Source of the DNA: Xanthoparmelia taractica
Taxonomy: Eukaryota; Ascomycota; Lecanoromycetes; Lecanorales; Parmeliaceae
DNA length: 64,000 bases
Reading direction: 5' to 3'
Assembly: GCA_033085395.1 (NCBI GenBank)
Contig: JANQBS010000046.1
Coordinates: 124,001-188,000 of the forward strand
Position numbers and translations under genes: made by a program. The stretch's first letter is position 1. Each line of letters opens with the position of its first letter. The notes under the pieces were generated by a model. It was given only the letters and a program-made list of their open reading frames with translations, was not told where the DNA came from and did no database searches. Shown piece by piece: positions 59,779 through 64,000 of this stretch.

Positions 59779-61198
59779 GAAAAGACGTTGGGCAAAGGCA
59801 AGGCAAGGCGGTGGGACATCTAACAGAATTAGACGAACGAGATTTCGCACAGAAAAAATTACCCGCTCAAAATGTGACGAAGGACCTGATTGCCTGACAA
59901 CCTCTCGCTATTCTTTTCCGTATACTCATGTCCCTCCTCACTCAACCACGCTGCATAATCCTCTTTCCCGTTTTGCAAGTACCAGTCTTTGGCTGGCCAG
60001 CTCGTATTCTATCTGATGATTTGTCGTCAAAGGAGACTGGACCCTTACCAAGAAGAAAGTTTGGAATGAACGCAAGGTATAAAGAGTTGTTGAAAAAGAT
60101 CCAATCAACAAGGTTTCCACATCAGGTGCAGATCTTCCCTTCCCAAATATCTGGGCATCCTGTATAAGTAACTGGCAATCGCCCAATACCTGCAGGACCC
60201 CTATATTTCCCGTTCGTACCTATCACAGTTATCGTACTGATGGCAGGTAAAGTCGGTGGAGTATTGACAGCCTGACACCTCGACAGTGGTAGTACCATGC
60301 TTGTTTAACGATGTTCGAAAATCACAGGCCTTCCAGCTTCACCGACTATCAGGGGTCTATTTATCTTGTCGTCATTATTGAGAACAGACTCTCCTCAAAT
60401 TAGCCTGAAACGCAGTAGCTGATGGCTTCCACGTTCTTTTTTTTTCCCCGATCGTCAAGAGTTATAAGCGAAAGTCAATGTACGGTAGGTTTAAAGTACG
60501 AAGTCGTCTAGAAGCGTCATTGAACTACTTGGTAGGCATGGGTTTGGAATTTAAGATTGCAAGCAATCGCTGGTTTAAAATTCAAGGCGCGAGCCAGGCC
60601 AGTTAAAGGACCGAGGTGCTTGGGTATACTTCGTACCGGTGCATCAAAAAACGTGTGATTTGCCTATTGCCGCCCGAGGGACAGGGTCCAGGAACGGGAA
60701 GTATGCCCGTGTTAATTCATGACTTCCGGCTGCATGTGATGAAACTGATCGGGTCTTAACTTCTGCTACACACAATACGAAGTACAGTACGTACGATTTA
60801 CACAACTCCAGACCATGGTTTTCCATGGCTGTTTCTGAATGTGCTCGCTTTGACTGGACTTGAAAGCCTTCTGGACTTGAGAAGAGGGCATCCCGAGGGC
60901 TAGTAGCTCCGCTTCGTGATATGAAAAAAGCCGGAATCAGTAAAAGAACTTGCTTCGCTAGTGCGAGTAGCGAGGTCGCATCAAAGATAACCGCGTAAGT
61001 TCTATCTACTGTAGGTACTTAAAAGAAGCTTAGACCTCCTGCGGTCGTTGTTCCTCATCTGCATTTGCATGTTCCGTGACCGTACTCATAAACTCCTGTA
61101 TTGTGAATGCATCTCGCCTCGATCAAGTCAACGAGGCTCAAATGCATCTCTCTCTTTGCTGATATATTGACGCCCTTTTTGTCTGTTGTGAGCGATCA
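59779..61198. other. Intergenic region
   Basis: This 1.4-kb stretch lies between epsilon-COP and the permease. It includes the permease promoter with one AGATAA site at 60985-60990 and several TACGAAGTA-like words (60495-60790). No gene is supported. Confidence 0.4.
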
Positions 61199-63128
61199 AT
61201 GCATGTTCCCAAGATCCTACGAGCGATGCCGGAAAAGGATTCGTACGAAATGATGGAGTTGGAGAAGACGAGAACGGATTCTGCCCTCTACGATGACCCC
61301 TCGAAAATGTACGATGATCCGCATAGAATTACGGGCGACCGGGGCCTACAACTTGACGAAGCGGCGGACATGTACGGCGACCTGGCGACTGCTGAAGAAC
61401 ATGGCTACGTTTCTCGCGGGTACGTTGGAGGAGCATTGGGCAGCTGGAATGCCCTAGATTGACGACCATCTAGCCTCAAATCCCGCCATATTCAGTTCAT
61501 TGCCCTCGGTGGTACAATCGGTACAGGTCTTTTCCTCGGTATCGGACGAGCCTTCATCACAGCTGGACCTCTCAGTCTCCTACTTGGATATACTTTCACT
61601 GGAGCCGCCATCTACGCTATGATGCAATCTCTTGGTGAAATGACGACGTGGTTACCATTACCCGGTGCTATTCCGCAATTTTGTGCTCGATATGTGGATG
61701 GGGCAATGGGTTTCGCTGTGGGATGGAACGTGAGTCTCCAAAACCGACATGCGTGTGCTACGGTCAGCCTGACAAGGATACACAGAACTGGTACTCCAAT
61801 TCGCTTATACTTTGCGCGGAGATATCGGCGGCAGCTGTTGTGATACAGTTCTGGAACGGAGCTGCAGACATCAATCCAGCAGCGTGGATCTCTATAGTCA
61901 TAGTTGTGGTCGTCGCCCTGAACATGATTGCAGTCTCTATATACGGTGAAGCTGAGTTTATCTTCGCAAGTCTCAAAATGATCACGATCATTGGACTCAT
62001 CATCTTTGCATTTATCATTGACCTTGGCGGAGGACCAACGCGGGACCGACTCGGTTTCCGCTACTGGAAGGATCCTGGAGCTATGAAGCCATACATCGCG
62101 GAGGGCAACACGGGTCGTTTCCTTGGTCTCTTTTCAACATTGGTCAATGCCGCCTTTTCATACACTGGTGTTGAGACGGTAGCAGTGGCCGCAGGCGAAT
62201 CGGAGAACCCAAGGCGTAACGTACCGAGAGCTGTCCGCCGTGTCTTCTGGCGTATCATGTTCTTCTACGTCCTTGGCTCACTTGCTATTGGTGTCCTTAT
62301 CCCGTATAACGACAGACGACTCGTGGATGCTATTCACAACGATGCTCCTGGAGGAGCCGCTTCCCCATGGGTCATAGCCATCTATCGCGCGAGTGTACCT
62401 GTTCTTCCCTCAATCGTCAACGCTGCGATTCTCACTTCGGCAACCTCAGCTGCCAATGCATTCCTCTACACGGGATCCCGGTATCTTTACGCACTTGCAC
62501 AGAACGGCCAAGCGCCGAGATTTCTACTGACATGCTCTAGGAAGTGAGTCAAAATTTCTGGAACTTTTATGATCACTAGCTTCGCTGATACCTGTAAACC
62601 AGGGGCATTCCATACTACTGCATCGGCGTTACCGCCTCCATCTCCCTGCTGACGTACATGTCTTGCTCCTCTGGCTCCCAAGTCGTTTTCCAATGGTTCC
62701 AGAACCTTGCAGCAATCACCGCAACCTTGACCTGGATGTCCATCTCGTTTGCGTACATCAAATTCCATCGCGCTCTGCGCGCTCAAGGCATTAACCGCGA
62801 CACGTTTGTCTTCAAATCTCGCTTCCAACCTTACACAGCCTGGTTCTCCTTCTGCTTCTTCGCCACTATTGCTTTGTTCAATGGCTTCCACACGTTTCCG
62901 AGCAAGACAAAGAAATTTGATCGCAACGGCTTCATCACAGCCTATATTGGTATACCTATATATTGCGGGCTTTATCTTTTCTGGAAGATTTTCAAGCGGA
63001 CACGGTGGGTCAAGCCCGAAGAGGCCGATATTCAAACGGGGAAGGCGGTACTGGACGCAGCGGATCGGCATTGGCCGGTGCCAAAAGCCAATAATTGGTG
63101 GGAGAAGATTTGGTTCTGTATCGTATAG
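61199..63128 (+). CDS. Amino-acid permease (APC superfamily, YAT type)
   Basis: This is a proton-coupled plasma-membrane amino-acid importer. Exons are 61199-61419, 61474-61729, 61786-62543 and 62603-63128, giving 586 aa. A hydrophilic cytosolic N-terminus with acidic patches and lysines precedes the first helix. That helix carries the family motif HIQFIALGGTIGTGLFLGIG, followed by SLGEMTTWLPLPGA and the loop VGWNNWYSNSLILCAE created by splicing. FSYTGVETVAVAAGESENPRR (in segments) is the helix-6 substrate-binding region, followed by ANAFLYTGSRYLYALAQNGQAP. About twelve hydrophobic segments are visible. The final WWEKIW near the C-terminus is typical. Substrate range is not evident. A second ATG at 61226 (MPEKDS) could be the real start. 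Confidence 0.94.
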
Positions 63129-63569
63129 GCTGGGGGTGGATATATGCTGCATGGCTTGCGTTGCTTATGATTGTTATGTAGGCGCAGGCCTCGAATTCTA
63201 ATGTACGAGTACACATTGTACATACTCAGCTATTGACGAGGGAAGGGTAACGGTCAGAAAAAGGGCAATTAACTCGTGAGGAGCCAACTTGGTCAGAGTA
63301 CTAATACAGGTGTCTCTACTGAACGGGAGACATTTTTTACTGAATGTGAGCTGCACTTATTATCTTCGACAGGTTCCGTAGAGTGAGTAGATTGCAACGG
63401 CCGAGAATCCGCCTTTAAGCCTCTGCGGCTCAAGTTTGATGGCTCGTCACCCACCTAAGAACGCAAGCGAGATCAGATGCACACAAACTTTTTCCCACAG
63501 GCTCTGCTCTAAGTACACGACACAACCACAACCAACAGCTTGACAACAAAACAAGGCACAACTGTCAGC
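63129..63569. other. Intergenic region and RPL5 promoter
   Basis: This is a 441-bp gap between the permease stop and the ribosomal protein gene. No further gene is seen. Confidence 0.4.
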
Positions 63570-64000
63570 ATGGTGAGTCTTAAGATTCGAGCTTTAGTAC
63601 TCTTCGCATGTGGAGAGATGAGTCCCTGCAAGATGCTTCGGTATGGAATCTGAAGCGGAAATTGCTGACTCCGGGTGGTCAAACAGCCTTTCACTAAGCT
63701 GGTCAAGAATAGTGCATACTATAGGTAGGATTCATTTACAGACACTCCATTAAGTAGCTAGCTACTGACGAGGGCGCAGCCGCTACCAAACCAAGTATAA
63801 GCGTCGTCGAGCAGGGAAGACCGACTACTACGCCCGCAAACGTCTCATCACCCAGGCCAAGAACAAGTACAACGCTCCCAAGTATCGCCTCGTTGTCCGC
63901 TTCACCAATAAGGATATTGTCTGTCAGATCGTCACTTCCGAGATCACGGGCGATAAGATCTTCTGCGCCGCCTACGGTCACGAACTCAAGCGCTATGGAG
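63570..64000 (+). CDS. RPL5: 60S ribosomal protein L5 (uL18), 5' part
   Basis: This is a component of the large ribosomal subunit that binds 5S rRNA. The gene runs off the window end. Exons are 63570-63572 (the ATG alone), 63687-63724 and 63780 onward. Introns are 114 and 55 bp, the second with a GCTACTGAC branch region. The spliced start reads MPFTKLVKNSAYYSRYQTKY, followed by KRRRAGKTDYYARKRLI and YRLVVRFTNKDIVCQI, which are highly conserved uL18 sequence. Splicing directly after the start codon is common in fungal ribosomal-protein genes. Translation continues open to base 64000. Confidence 0.97.

Overview
The window is nuclear DNA of a filamentous ascomycete (Pezizomycotina; the class cannot be fixed from sequence alone). 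The genes carry many short introns (mostly 47-112 bp) with GTRNGT-like donors, CTAAC or CTGAC branch points and YAG acceptors. The protein set includes an NsdD-type GATA factor, a bZIP/DUF3425 factor, a fungal rhodopsin-domain membrane protein, a two-C2-domain phosphatidylserine decarboxylase and Mis13/Dsn1. I rebuilt gene models by hand; in every model the summed exon lengths are a multiple of three, and the joined exons reproduce family motifs.

Layout. 0-19 kb is gene-dense: MCM2 helicase (+), then on the minus strand an HGGG alpha/beta hydrolase, a bZIP/DUF3425 factor, GTP cyclohydrolase II, a secreted GH27 alpha-galactosidase, a phosphoinositide phospholipase C and an FNT-family nitrite/formate transporter. 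19-42.5 kb is sparse. It holds one disordered conserved protein (23.3-25.0 kb), a degraded adenylation-enzyme gene (27.7-29.3 kb), a rhodopsin-domain protein, a small alpha/beta hydrolase and a degraded methyltransferase gene (35.5-36.4 kb). These sit among long strand-asymmetric C/T or G/A tracts and microsatellites. The 27-36.5 kb island looks like the relic of an accessory, possibly secondary-metabolite, locus. 42.5-44.3 kb is nsdD. 44.3-52.2 kb has no convincing gene, but contains an array of at least eight copies of a ~30-bp dyad-symmetric motif at 49.3-50.8 kb. 52.2-64 kb is again gene-dense: DSN1/Mis13 and PSD2 (minus), then epsilon-COP, an amino-acid permease and the 5' part of RPL5 (plus).

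Functional themes. Housekeeping genes flank the window: replication licensing, riboflavin synthesis, kinetochore, phospholipid synthesis, COPI traffic and ribosome. The middle is accessory in character and mostly low-complexity DNA. The most unusual unexplained signal is the spaced motif array between nsdD and DSN1. Other points of interest are the RDEL terminus on the alpha-galactosidase, the triple GATA site upstream of the FNT transporter, and the two decayed biosynthetic genes.
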